Shown: positions 10,853 to 22,041 of the stretch, one piece after another
How positions within the stretch are numbered: position 1 is the stretch's first letter
How the letters are laid out: the number at the start of each line of letters is the position of its first letter
Origin: Sambucus nigra
Taxonomy: Eukaryota > Streptophyta > Magnoliopsida > Dipsacales > Adoxaceae
Assembly: GCA_949130495.1 (NCBI GenBank)
Contig: OX422219.1
Coordinates: forward strand, 268,073,111 to 268,137,110
Direction of reading: 5' to 3'
DNA: 64,000 nucleotides
Notes under the pieces: model-generated
Seen by the model: only the letters and a program-made list of their open reading frames with translations
What the model was told of the DNA's origin: nothing
Databases searched by the model: none
Program-made: the position numbers and the translations under genes

Positions 10853-11345
10853 ATGTTCAGCGTGTTCCTCCTCTGTCTGGGAGTAAACTAGAATCTCATC
10901 AATGAAGACAATGACAAATGGTCTAGGAACTCTCTGAACACCTTATTCATCAAATCCATAAATACGGATGGGGCATTGGTCAAGCCAAAAGGCATAACCC
11001 AAAACTCGTAGGAACCATATCTCTTCAAGAAAGAAGTCTTCGAGACGTACTGTTCCCTGATACGCAACTGATGGTATCCCGATCGCAAGTCAATCTTTGA
11101 GAAGAAGGAATCTCCTCTCAACTGGTCGAATAAGTCATCGATTTGGGACAACGGACACTTATTTCCTATCGTGACTTTATTTAACTCCCGGTAATCTACA
11201 CACAACCTCAATGATCCATCCCTCTTCTTTATGAACAACACAGGGGCATCCCATGGTGAAGTACTCCTTTGGATAAACCCCTATCCCAATAACTGCTCTA
11301 TCTGATCCCTTAGCTCTCTCATCTTCGCTGGAGCCATACGGTAAG
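10853..11345 (-). pseudogene. Element 1 reverse transcriptase fingers/palm
   Basis: The open frame 10888-11241 contains [39 protein letters not shown] and [19 protein letters not shown] frameshift near 10910 precedes the active site, which reads FIDE (10895-10906) instead of the usual (F/Y)xDD. The second catalytic aspartate is thus glutamate, which would be expected to cripple polymerisation. Upstream, MRELRDQIEQLL-like sequence extends to ~11345. Confidence 0.9.
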
Positions 11346-11539
11346 GTGCGCTGGCAATTGGCCGAGTGCCCAATGTCAAATTGATAACAAAATCTATCTC
11401 TCTACTAAGAGGTAATCCAGGTATATCCTAGAATACATCGGCAAACTCTCTAACAACTGGAATCGAATCGAGTGGTAATACCACTTCCTTAGAGATCTCC
11501 TCCTCTATATAGTACAAGTGAGTGGACGATCCTTCCTCA

Positions 11540-11880
11540 GGGCGAGGCATCGCCACTAAAAAATCTCCTTCCTGGGTATGGCAAAAATGATACTCCTACT
11601 GAAACAATTAATTATGGCTCGGTACGCAACTAGCCAATCCATACCAACAATCGCATCATGCTCAGTCATCTCTAATACTAATATATCAGCAGGTAAGGTA
11701 AATCTCTCGATATCTATACCCACATCTCAACAAATAAAAGAAATCACAGAACCCCTACTCAACGGTAAATATATGCAAGTAAGCGTGCTCTCTGCAGTGT
11801 CTAACAACCCCAAAGTGCGTGCAAATCTTATGGCGATAAAATAGTGTGTAGCCCCCGTATCAAATAAAATATGCCCCATA
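11540..11880 (-). pseudogene. Element 1 aspartic protease
   Basis: On the minus strand the segment around 11840-11880 reads HILFDTGATHYFIA, containing the retropepsin DTGA active site. It is followed by hydrophobic strands and a conserved MDWL at ~11630. A stop interrupts the frame near 11740. The protease would process gag-pol. The plus-strand frame here (11578-11844) is its antisense shadow. Confidence 0.75.
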
Positions 11881-13200
11881 GTCCCCTGAATAGAGAACAT
11901 ACCCTCAATAGTAGGTGGGTCCTATGGGACAGTGGCCTGTTGGAGCTGATAAACTCGTCCGTACTGGAGCTATCCCTACTGGACTGGGACTGCAGGAATG
12001 GGTGACAAAACTGGCATTTGTGGTGGTGCTTGGAGGGCGACGAGAAACATAGGTCTCTGGGGCTCGTGTCGAGCACCCTGCTGCTGTGGGGACCTGCCCC
12101 TATCAGGACACTCCTGGCGCTTGTGGCCAATTTTTCCACCAGTGAAACATTTCCCCGAAAAATTTCCCCTTCTCGGACTCTGCATCCCACGACCCTCGTG
12201 GCCGTTGCCATTCCTCCCCTGGCCGTGTTGGCCCTGATGAAACTGTTGCTGTTGACCATGCTGGCCCTACTGACCCTGATGGCTGTGCTGACCCTAACGA
12301 AAACCTCCCTGGCCCTTTTTGAAACCCCCAGAACTAAACCTTTTAAAATCCCCCTACTGGGAACCCTGATCACCTTGCCTATGCTGACCCTGAGAAGATT
12401 GTGCCCCGCTAGTACCATTCCCTCCTGTCCTGCCCTGATGGCTGGACTCTCCTGATCGCTTACCCTCTGATAAGTGGAAGCGATGGTCCTGGCAGTGAAG
12501 CAGTGCTGTGTTAACCACGTCAGAATAAGTGGTCAACGAGATATTACCCAACAAGTGCTGACGGATCCTCCAGGGCAACCCATCCATGAACTTCTAAATC
12601 TTTTTCTCCTCAGTCGGAATCTCATCGGGAACGATGTTCAAGAGATTAGTGAATTCGTCCTCATACTCGGCCACGGTCTTCCCCTCCTGTTTGAGGTTCA
12701 TTAACTTTCTCCTCATTTCGATGTGAATGGAAGATGGAAAATACTTGCGGTCGAACCACACCCAAAACTCCTGAATAGAAAGAATGCCTCTCGCCTCTGT
12801 GGTGGTAATGGACTCCCACCACTGCAACGCTGATCCTACTAGCTTAAAAGTAGCCAGTATCAGCATCTGTACCTCCGTGCACTCATACATCCTCAAGTGC
12901 CATTGAATGTCCTTCTTCCACTGGCTGGACACAATGACATCGGAGCTACCTGCAAACTCCGGAGGGTGTGCTTTCTGAAAAGAATCACAAACGCGTTCCC
13001 AAGCTGACGGGAATGCATGAGCCTATACTAGGACTACTACCGATGCCTGGGGTGGTGCCTGCTACACAACTGTTAGGGAGGCATTTACCTATTGGGCTAC
13101 AATAACGACAACCTCTGCGGCATTCATGGTGCCCTGAACTGGTGCAGGCAGGCGCTCGGGCTGAGCATCCCTGGGAACTCGATGTTCACGTCATGGAGGC
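11881..13200 (-). pseudogene. Element 1 gag (capsid and mutated zinc knuckle)
   Basis: Likely starts at the ATG near 13198 but meets a stop after three codons. The retrotransposon gag domain is clear in 12594-12932 (QWWESITTTEARG, FWVWFDRKYFP, YEDEFTNLL). A Gln/Gly-rich linker follows (12354-12587). The zinc knuckle at ~12130-12150 reads CFTGGKIGHKRQEC: the second cysteine of C-X2-C-X4-H-X4-C has become glycine. Gag would form the particle and bind RNA. Plus-strand frames at 11998-12455 are low-complexity shadows. Confidence 0.85.
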
Positions 13201-13366
13201 ATCTGAAATAAGAGTAAAAATCTTATAAGTTCACAGTTATTATCTCAAAATAGTTGAAGAGCGAAGCATACACAAAAGAATACAACAATCCTAAAATATA
13301 GGGCTCTATATCAAAGAAAGCTACACGGAAACATAACAAGTCGTACAAATCCTAAGGACACTAGAA

Positions 13367-13384
13367 CCTGATGCTCTGATTCCA
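13367..13384 (-). other. Primer-binding site of element 1
   Basis: Two bases inside the 5' LTR the minus strand reads TGGAATCAGAGCATCAG, close to the plant initiator-Met tRNA-complementary PBS TGGTATCAGAGC with one mismatch. Confidence 0.8.
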
Positions 13385-13386
13385 CC

Positions 13387-16137
13387 TGCGACACCCCGAC
13401 TAATTAAATATCGGGTAGCTACTCCTTTATTCAAATTAATACAAAATGTCAAGTTGGTTCAGTTCATAGCATCACTGTCAAAAATTGTTTTAATAATTAC
13501 TAGCCACCTAATATTTAAAAAGTGAGTTGTCAATTTTAATTAAATCCAATTAACATGAAATCCATTTAAATTATGAAATACTAATACCACAACACAGTCA
13601 CAATAGAATAATAATGGAATGATAATGAATCTGGAGGAATACTCCTCTAATAATCCAAATGCTGAATCAACCAAATACAAAATCTGAATCACAAATTAAT
13701 TACAACCCAAAATTTGAAATAAAACTGAGTAAGTAGGATGTCTCTAAAGAAAAGGGGCGACATGCCCTACATATGAGTAAAATAGAGTCAGGGTAGAAAG
13801 TGGAGGCGTCTACTATCGAGGTCCTGTAACTTCCACAACAGCTACAGCATGTCACCGAAATGGAACTCCTACGCATGGTGTCCTTGTGGCTGGGCACCTA
13901 AAAGGTTTTAACAAGAAAATAGATTTGAAAGAAAATGGGTCAGAGCCCGATTGTGAAAAATGTTTAAAATACAGCAAGTGTTTAATATCATTAAATAGTG
14001 AATATAAAATACATGATAGTGCATGCACTCACATGAGTCCTCACCTCTCAACAAATTGTGCACACCTATCGTACCCGTACCCGTTCTTGTTATACTACCA
14101 TCAACTAGTCCAATCCATGACTTATAATTACTTTACAATTCAAAGTGCATTTCCCAATGTCTTAATATAAGCTGGAGGTCTTACTATTTTTAATCAGAAT
14201 TAGTTATAATAATTACTAAGAGTTTTCCAATTTTTAACTCTACAAAGATGTTACATCAATTCACTCTTGTACTTATATAAACAATTCATTTCAATAGTTC
14301 GGTATATTAATCTCATCATAATATACAATAATGGCACCCCTAGACTAGGCTGCGATGCACACATACTCTGCTATCAAATCCCGGTACATCACATACATAA
14401 GGATCACGTATTCCGAATCTCTCAGAAATCATTTTGACAAGTAACAAACACACATAATGGAGGCGAACATAGTTCACATCACATGGGTCACGCGCATACC
14501 TACGCTCCCATGATCAACAGACTTATTAAATCCTCAATGAGTCATTCTCTGACCTATGTCCTATAGGTACAAATCTAAATCCCCCCCTAGGCACACAAAG
14601 ATTAGATAGCCCTGATCGAACGCCGACCTCCCGTGATAGCAAGTGTGGTAAGTATGTTATACACAGATAACCACATATACTAAGCATTCCCACATCTTAG
14701 ATATCTTATAATATCAATAGAGGTATATTTTACATTTCTATATCATCATTAAATGATGCACGTTTACAAATCCCCGAATAATATACATTAAAGTTGTCGA
14801 CCCTTCTCACATCGAAATATTTGGTACTTATTTCTTAACCCATAAGTGTCATCCGGTTTTTTACAAAATCCTAAGTTTTACTCCTCAACGTACTCCAATC
14901 TCACAACTATACCCACTAGTCAACAAGGGAAGGTTAATGCTCAATTAAATAAGCGTAATGGAAGTTCTAAATAGAATCAGGCCTAAAAAGGCCATTCTAT
15001 CAACTCGTTAGAAATCTCGTTTGAACGAGGTCTTTTGAACGACTTATTTTTCTTCATTTTTCTCTTCTCTAAATCCATCTTAAGATCATCCAAATTACGT
15101 TTTGATGTGTATAAACTATTTTAAGTCATCCTAGGTCGCTCCTTAACATATTTTTTGGGTTAAATCTTACTAATCAACATGTAACAATCATAAATCCCCA
15201 ATTCTTGCCCCCAAACCCTATGAACATGAACTCACAATTTAATTGACTACAAAGACTCCTTATAAATCCATTTCCAAATCATCAAAAGTTTAGTTTTGTG
15301 TGTTGAATTCGTCCATAAGTATTCTACATGCAATTCCTATCCCAAAATCATAAGTTTCACAATAATCCCATTGGTTTTCATAAAATCTTTCAAGGCAAAT
15401 ACAGTTTCTACACTAAACATGGAAGAAATATTCATTGAACTTAATAATATCAAATCACTTGCCTTAAATATGATGTTCTAATTCGTTGTTGATGATCAAG
15501 GTTGGTTCTTTCCATCTTTTTGGTCACAAATTTCTTTCAAAATGATGGTGGGGAGATGGTTTGGCTTAGATCCTCTTTTAACCTCTCTTCTAACTTCTCT
15601 CAAAAACCTCTGTAGCCCACTTTCTCACTTTTGGCTGATAATGGCCTTAGTGGCCCTTTTAATAATATCTAAATTACCTCTAAAATTCGTGGGTTTTAAT
15701 CCCTTAATTTTTAAAATTACCAAAATACCCTTCTAGGTTGCCGGTTTGGCCTAAAAATTCCCCGGTAGCCAAACTAAACTCTCGACTAGTGTTTTCTGAC
15801 TATTTTGACCCTTCTGGACACATTGGTGCACTCAAAATGACCATTCGGTTGATAAAATATAAATTACTTTTTAATCTAATTAAATTCATTCCTGACGCGA
15901 CTGACACGCGCGTCCCAACTTAATTTCCCAAATTGTCGTATTTCTGCCTCGCGACAATTTTAATATTTTCAATATTCATATGATACCATATATACTCCAT
16001 AATATTTAATTTTAACATCATAAACAAATACCAACTCACGTGCCGTTAATATTTGTATCCGGATTAATTCCCAATTAATTCTCATTTAATTCAATTAATC
16101 CCTTAAATAAAAATCAATAAAATTATGGGGTATTACA
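13387..16137 (-). repeat. 5' LTR of element 1
   Basis: 2751 bp, starting tgcgacaccccg and ending ggggtattaca on the plus strand. It is the uninterrupted partner of 624-8533, with no LINE, and so shows the empty site for that insertion. Scattered substitutions separate the two copies. The TTCGAA array is reduced here to two degenerate units (15008-15043). Confidence 0.95.
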
Positions 16138-16142
16138 GGTAG
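16138..16142. repeat. Target-site duplication, right copy (element 1)
   Basis: ggtag, an exact match to 619-623. Confidence 0.93.
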
Positions 16143-16399
16143 ATGGTGTGGGGACAGGACGGTGTTGCAAGGACAGCTTGGGAGAATTGGGGGAAGGTGC
16201 ATGGGTGTGGATTTGGTTGGCATTAGGTGTATAGGGTGTGGGTTTGGTTAAAAAAATCACGTGGAAAATGAATTAATAATGACTAACTATGCGTGATAAT
16301 TGATATAATCATAACTGCTACAAAAGTAAGGTAAAACTAAAATCAATAGGCAAAATTAAAATGTACTACTAAAAACAGTTGTAGGACTCAAATTTCCAT

Positions 16400-17970
16400 C
16401 GTGAGAGGTGCCACCACCAATAGGAAATGGATTTTGTCAAGAATTTCTCTATGAAAACTTACCTCATTTTGTATCCACTGCCAGAAAAAGGTACATGTTG
16501 CTTTTGAATGTAAATTTAAAAAGGAGGTGGCTCATGAATTGAATGTTGATATGCAGGGGTTGATGATTATATTACTAAAAATGGCGATAAGGTACCAAGT
16601 GGTTTCAATGTTAAAAAGAAGAAATATAAAACCATAGAATGTGTGCAAATAGCCTTTGGAAAGAATTCTGAATCTAGACCTGCAGAGTTAACTGGGGGGA
16701 AAGGAGGATATTCCTGCTAATAAATAGCCTTCTAAAATTATGGAAAATGATGCCAATAAGTAGTTATGACAAAATTTTACAAAATACAATGATTTAGAGG
16801 ATTTGCACACTAACAACAAAGATTATTTGGAAACCTAATTAGAAGGAGAGTTAGGTGAGTCTTTACATAATACTATAACCTGTGATAGATGAAGATATGG
16901 GAGAAGATAATGATAAAGAATTTTATGAGGGGAGTTATGAGGTAAATGGGAATGAGTTAATCAGTCACATGAATGGCTCCCATAGAAAACCTCCTCCTAC
17001 TGATAAATTAGGTCTATAGTAATGGCAAAGTGTCTATAAAAAGAATAAAAACAAATCCAACAAACTTCTCTTCAAGGCTAAAGTTAGTGCCCCCCAAATC
17101 AAAATCTTAATATCCCAATATAAAGATGCTAAATCCCATAGATTAAATTTATAATTTAGAATATCATGGGGATTTCCAAGAAGAATACTAATAAAAGAAT
17201 TAAGAAACTTACTATAATCCATAATTTATCTATGCGGAATTTTCCTGAGACCAAAGTTGATCTTATTAAGCTTGATAGCTTTAGAAGAAAAGTTAGTTTT
17301 GAGAAGGTTGGAGACAATGATGTAAACATCATTTGGTTATTTTATTCTCATATTATAGAATTCTCTATTAAATCCCAAATGACTCAATGCATTACTCTCC
17401 TAGTGAGGAACAATTTGACTAGTGGTGTATGCCAAATGTGATATAGCTGCCAAAAGAAATTTCTGGGATTAACTATTTTCTGAATTATAGTAAAGGACTT
17501 TAATACTGTTACCAACTCTTTATAAAAGGCTAGAGGGAATGATTTTAATTTTATTATTGTCAATGACTTTCTAAACTGCATAGTTAGCTCTGGCCTAGTG
17601 GATTTGGGGTTTAATGGTTTTATGTTTACTTGGTGGAACAAAAAGGCGGGTAATTCTTCCATTTAGGAAATATTAGAGAGCATTTTGTCAAATTTGAAAT
17701 GGAAAAACTCTATTACTGATTACAAAGTAGATCACCTTTATAAATCAGCCTATGAGATCTACACAAAATTAAAGACTCATGGGTTTTTATCCTATAATGA
17801 GATTGACAATGAGGTTGTTAAACACTATATTGACATATTTGTTGCATCTTCTGCATTTTACATGATAAAGACTTAAATAAGAATATCTCAAAGCTCATCA
17901 ATGAGGACGATAATGATTTTTTGTCAAGTGTCCCAACTGCCGATGAAGAAAAAAATCATTTTTCAGGTAG
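16400..17970 (+). pseudogene. LINE 3 remnant: ORF1 zinc knuckle, endonuclease, RT start
   Basis: Decayed and frame-broken. At 16470-16511 one frame reads CIHCQKKVHVAFEC, a perfect C-X2-C-X4-H-X4-C knuckle preceded by ENLPHF. Between ~17166 and 17700 are endonuclease-like blocks: ETKVDLIKLDSFRRK, VNIIWLFYSH, KDFNTVTNSL and SSGLVDLGFNGFMFTW. From 17685 to 17960 the linker to RT is recognisable (VVKHYIDIF, then FLSSVPTADEEK). It belongs to a different LINE branch from LINEs 1 and 2. I could not locate its ends, tail or target duplication. Confidence 0.7.
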
Positions 17971-18007
17971 GTAGGCAAATGCACCTTCTCATATGAAAAT
18001 GAGGCAA

Positions 18008-18362
18008 TTAGAGACCATGATCAATGAGATAATCACCCAGCCTCTCAAAAACCATGTTGCACTGAACTGGGGTCTTCGGCTCTTCATATATTCTGAAAAG
18101 TAAAGATTGGTTGGTCTACTTGATAGTCACACCACCAGGGCCGTTCACCTTGAATAACCAAATACGTTGTACCTCCAAGGTATAAGTCGGTTGGGGAAAG
18201 TGATCCAGGTTCATCAAAATCTATCATAATGGGAGTTATTTATTCTGGCTTAAACTGGGGAAAAGTGGAGCTTTGGGCCCAAACGGTGTCATCGTGGACG
18301 ATAATAGCAGCAGTGGGGAGCTGATTGCCATCGATTTCCCACATCAAGTGCCCGCCAATGTA
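18008..18362 (-). pseudogene. Profilin pseudogene
   Basis: Reads on the minus strand as the profilin fold almost end to end: [34 protein letters not shown], then after an in-frame stop [36 protein letters not shown], and the C-terminus [17 protein letters not shown] with its stop at 18008-18010. Profilins are small actin-monomer-binding proteins. About nine residues between VIQGE and GPGG are deleted and several frameshifts are present. No intron sits at the two usual plant profilin splice positions, so it may be a processed copy. The first residues (MSWQTYVD) are lost. This is a dead fragment. Confidence 0.85.
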
Positions 18363-18384
18363 TTGTTAAAGATAATAAAAAATA

Positions 18385-18731
18385 ATGCAAAACGAGCAGC
18401 GTATCCTGAAACTCTGAAGAAGCACCCACATTCTTAACCAAGCCCTTGTGTTATTCTGCCCAATTTACATCTCAAGAGGGAAGCATATAGCCAATGGCCA
18501 AAAACTCAAAGCACCCAAAAAACCCAGCATTTGGTTGAAGTAGGGAAACAGTATGGAAGTTCTTGTTGTAGATGCCATTTAAGCAATTCTAAATTATAAT
18601 CGAAGAAGATTCAACTCACGCTCGTAATGGTGTAAGCTTGATTGTGTAGGCCTTTATTCACAAATCTACTATTTGGGAACTTGTTTGATTTCCATCTATC
18701 TTCTACTGCGAAGAGGGTCTGACTATAAACC
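18385..18731 (-). pseudogene. Amino acid permease (AAP-type) C-terminal exon fragment
   Basis: The minus strand reads VYSQTLFAVEDRWKSNKFPN, SRFVNKG, ELNLLRL, FRIA, then STTRTSILFPYFNQMLGFLG, SFWPLAICFPLEM and WVLLQSF, matching the last transmembrane segments of plant AAP H+/amino acid symporters. The first residue VY directly follows TTTTGTAG, a splice acceptor at the place where AAP genes have their last intron, so this piece is genomic rather than cDNA-derived. Frameshifts and stops are present. Only ~20 bp separates it from the profilin fragment, and both lie on the same strand. Confidence 0.8.
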
Positions 18732-19089
18732 TACAAAATGAAAAGTATACAACACATATCAAAAGCATAATGAAGTTACAATATCAAGCGATGGCCACAT
18801 TGATGTCATCACAATTTAGTTATATGCAACGAAATTTCCAGTCAGTACTGATTGTAGTATGTATAGATAATCCCCAACTTGCTAATGCAGTTTTAGCACC
18901 TTAAATGTAAGTATCTAACATTGATAAAGGTAGTAAATTACTCATGGGATCTATAAAAGGATTTTCCTTCACATTTAAAAAATCAAATGGTTACAGCAGA
19001 ATTTTAGGTGTTACGTGTGACAGTTCAATGAATATTCAATGGCACGATGCTATATTTTTCATGGCGTACTTTTTCTTTTAGTACGCTTC
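18732..19089. other. No gene; probable AAP intron remnant
   Basis: AT-rich sequence upstream of the AAP exon acceptor on the minus strand. Part may be the retained intron. I see no further exon. It continues across element 2 at 28554. Confidence 0.4.
19085..19089. repeat. Target-site duplication, left copy (element 2)
   Basis: gcttc, repeated exactly at 28549-28553. Confidence 0.88.
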
Positions 19090-20873
19090 TCTGACAACCC
19101 TCTTATTAAAATAAGAGGTGGCCATTCCAATACTCCAATAATTACAGGAATCATAGATGGTCCATTCTTAGCATCACTGTCGCTAAAATAATAATACAAG
19201 ATAACCACCAATTATTTTAAGAAACGGAGTGTCAAAATTTAAATTATAAGTTTAAAGAAAATTATTTAGACAATCCAATTTGAAAAGAAGGTGGATATCA
19301 AAACAAACGAATAATGGCATTAAAATAAAGTACAATGTAATAACCGAATAAGCTTTCGGTTAACAGACCAATACAAATAGGTTACACCGAGTATTAAAAT
19401 TAAATATCACATTATATTAAACAAGTACAAAACTTGGGTAACACACCCGAATGTGTAGACTGATCATAACTAGAGTACAAAAGATAGAAGCGTCTATAAC
19501 CAAATCCTACAACATCTGTAATATGTTATAGCTCTAGGACAACTGTGATGGAGAGATCAATACGGGCGTCCTTGCGGTGGAGCACCTGGGAGAAAATATA
19601 ATTCATACAAAATATAGAGATATAGATAGGTCAGGGCCCGATTTGATATGATCACCATATGAATAAAACGCATGACAGTTATGAATATTTTATCATCAAT
19701 CATAAACTTATCTCTTTCTCACAAATAATGATAAAAATTATCACCTCTCAATCTTAAAGCACAACCTAGCGCAATAAAAATGACAATACTCAATGTTCGT
19801 ATACACATGAGAGAAATATCTAAGTTTCATTTACCGAATTCACATATTAGTTTTACACAACTTAATTGCACAATTCCTTTTTCTTTTTAGGATACATACT
19901 TAAAGCAAGTTATTTCACAAAATGCTTTATCAATCCAGTTTTTATACCATTTAACTTCACAGTTCCTTTTTTCTCTCTAGGAAACATATTCAAAGAAGTT
20001 TATCTCACCAATTACTTTATCATCATTACAAGTTCCACTTTATTAAGAATAGTTATAATCACATCATATAACGATTCTAAGACCGTCCTTCCGAGTTTCC
20101 CCACTGGACGCGCCCCTAAATGGCTATCATCTTCCAAGGCTTATCGCACAAGACAACTTGGGCATCCTATAACGCAACGTCGGGACGCGGCCATATACCT
20201 TCGACAGTGAGTCATAACCACACCTGGAATTACCCCACTTCGAACAATAATCACACAATAATAACCAGTCATATGGCCGAGGACTATATTCACCCTGCAT
20301 TCACTAGCCAGGGGACTTCACCTCATGCACGTAACTTCCCACATGATAGCGATTTAGAATGGTGTGTATATGCAAATTTTCATTTTGCCAGTTTTTCTCA
20401 TTTAAAACCTCCACTATTTTTTACATTCTCAAAATCATTTACTTAACAATTAAGTGCCAATTTAAAGTACGCATTACATTTTATCCGGAGCCATACGTGA
20501 CTATTATCATCATTATAAACCTCAATGTTCAAGCATCTCCAATACAAATCTCCATGAATTAACATTCATTCCTCAAACCATAATGTATGATATCATTACA
20601 ACCCAAGTATAGAAGCCCACATTTCCTCACTCTATTTCCCTTAGACCTAAACTAATTCATTTTATAAAAGAATCATTTATCTACGTCTAATTTAACTAAC
20701 CAAATTAATTCCCATTCTAAGTCCCAACTTTCATTTCTAACTTAGGTTCTTAGATACCTTACGAATGAACTCTAATATTCTAGTTTTACTTCATTCAAGA
20801 AGGTTCCTAAGTCCCTATCTTAAAAGAAAGAAACTAGAAGAAACTAGACAACTTAGGGTGAAAAATAGGGGAC

Positions 20874-21075
20874 TGGTCGACCGGTCAGGGGACCGCGGTC
20901 GATCGCACCTCTCAGGTTTTACCTAATAAGGAAAGACGAAGGACCAATTTGGAAGGCCCAGTCTACCGGTCCTGGGACCGCGGTCGATCGCGCTCTGGAT
21001 TTATACTCATCGAAGAAAGTAGTATGCCTCCCCTTTAAGGGCCGGTCGATCGGTCCTGGGACCGCGGTCGACCGC
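20874..21075. promoter_or_regulatory. GACCGCGGTC/GGTCGACC palindrome array in element 2 LTR
   Basis: Three GC-rich units in an AT-rich LTR, each a GGTC(G)ACCGGTC-like half followed by the perfect palindrome GACCGCGGTC (20891-20900, 20976-20985, 21060-21069) and CGATCGCG or CGACCGCG. The spacing is 84-85 bp. A TATA-like box lies between units two and three. The arrangement suggests promoter-proximal protein-binding sites, which is inference. Confidence 0.6.
20999..21005 (-). promoter_or_regulatory. Putative TATA box of element 2 LTR
   Basis: The minus strand reads GAGTATAAATCC. The box is conserved at 27597-27603 in the other LTR and is bracketed by the palindrome units in both. No transcript evidence is available from sequence alone. 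Confidence 0.45.
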
Positions 21076-21449
21076 GCCTCACAGACCCTTAAAAATTCCT
21101 TCTTCTCTAATGCCAAATCAAACACCTAAAACCCCTTATTCCTACACTCCCTTCATTCTCATCAACCAACAACCTACCCACAACAATTATACACCACAAT
21201 AAACCCATATAACCACCTTAAATCACACAATCTACAAGATCTAGGGATTAAACACTAAAGTTTACCAAAACCTACTAATTTCTCCAAATTTCAAATTTAC
21301 AAAACAATCACACAATTTATCCACATTAAATCATATACTAGAAAGTAAGAAACTTGCCTAAAGTTTGTAGTCTCGGATTTCCTTCCCGTAGCAACGATTT
21401 CATCTCCAAATCTCCAATTCTCTCTTTTTTTCTCTTCTTTTCCCCAAAC

Positions 21450-21451
21450 TT

Positions 21452-21485
<34 letters not shown>

Positions 21486-21512
21486 CTATCTCTCTCTCTC
21501 TCTATCTATCTT
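21450..21512. repeat. CT/CTAT microsatellite
   Basis: Runs of tc and tatc repeats inside the LTR. The partner LTR has only a short tc run at about 28027-28044, so the repeat expanded here or contracted there. Confidence 0.9.
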
Positions 21513-22023
21513 TCCCTAGGTTTAGGAACATATATGAGAAATAAAACCGTTGAAAGACTTAAATCATGTCTTAAACATTAATTCCCATCTTAAAATGTTA
21601 ATACACCATTAAAATGACTCGTAACTACATAATTGAGTCATAACTTGTAAAAAGTGTCTGGAACTTAGAAATACAATATGGCACTTATTTTGTCTTTCTC
21701 GAACGATTCAGGACTAACCGCGCCCTCGAATTTGGCATCCGAAAATCACATAAATTATTTCATGTTTCAACATCATATTAATTCATTAATAATGATCCAA
21801 TTGAAATATATGCCATGACCGTCGCTTTAAGCACCACGACGCAATCAAACATAACATAATGTTATTTACCTTCACATAACAACAAATATGCAAGGATTCT
21901 AGTAAATATTACCTTTCAACTTACTTAAATAATATTTACTCCTTTATCCAACGTTTTATATAATTAACTCACATGGCAAATTTAATATAAAATAAATTAC
22001 TCAAAAGTGAGGGTCATTACACT

Positions 22024-22041
22024 CCCCCCCCCCCCCCCCCC
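22024..22041 (-). other. Polypurine tract of element 2, expanded to 18 G
   Basis: Eighteen consecutive C on the plus strand, two bases inside the 3' LTR, read as an oligo-G polypurine tract on the minus strand. Element 1 has six G in the same place. Confidence 0.75.

Larger units (their letters stand above)
624..16137 (-). mobile_element. Element 1: Tekay/Del-like Ty3/gypsy chromovirus, nested LINE inside
   Basis: A complete LTR retrotransposon read on the minus strand: 5' LTR (13387-16137), PBS, gag, protease, RT, RNase H, integrase, chromodomain-like tail, PPT, 3' LTR (624-8533). Both ends are TG...CA in TG-CA context and flanked by ggtag. The domain order with integrase after RNase H defines Ty3/gypsy. 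The chromodomain-like C-terminus and LTRs of ~2.75-2.9 kb point to the Tekay/Del clade, which is inference from clade knowledge. All coding domains are broken by stops and frameshifts, so the copy cannot be autonomous. Without the LINE the element would be about 10.5 kb. Confidence 0.93.
19090..22021 (-). repeat. 3' LTR of element 2
   Basis: About 2.93 kb, beginning tctgacaaccctcttatt (the TG apparently mutated to TC) and ending tcattaca. It matches 25659-28548 throughout. It contains a palindrome array (20874-21075), a TATA box and a CT/CTAT microsatellite that is much shorter in the partner LTR. Confidence 0.9.

Noticed and set aside
12018..12455. 145-codon plus-strand frame rich in Leu/Thr/Pro
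   Set aside because: Antisense of the Gln/Gly-rich gag linker of element 1.
17975..18740. Active profilin or transporter gene
   Set aside because: Stops, frameshifts and missing ends in both segments.
20919..21125. 68-codon minus-strand frame with repeated STAVPGP
   Set aside because: The peptide repeat follows from the DNA palindrome units. The frame is not maintained in the partner LTR.
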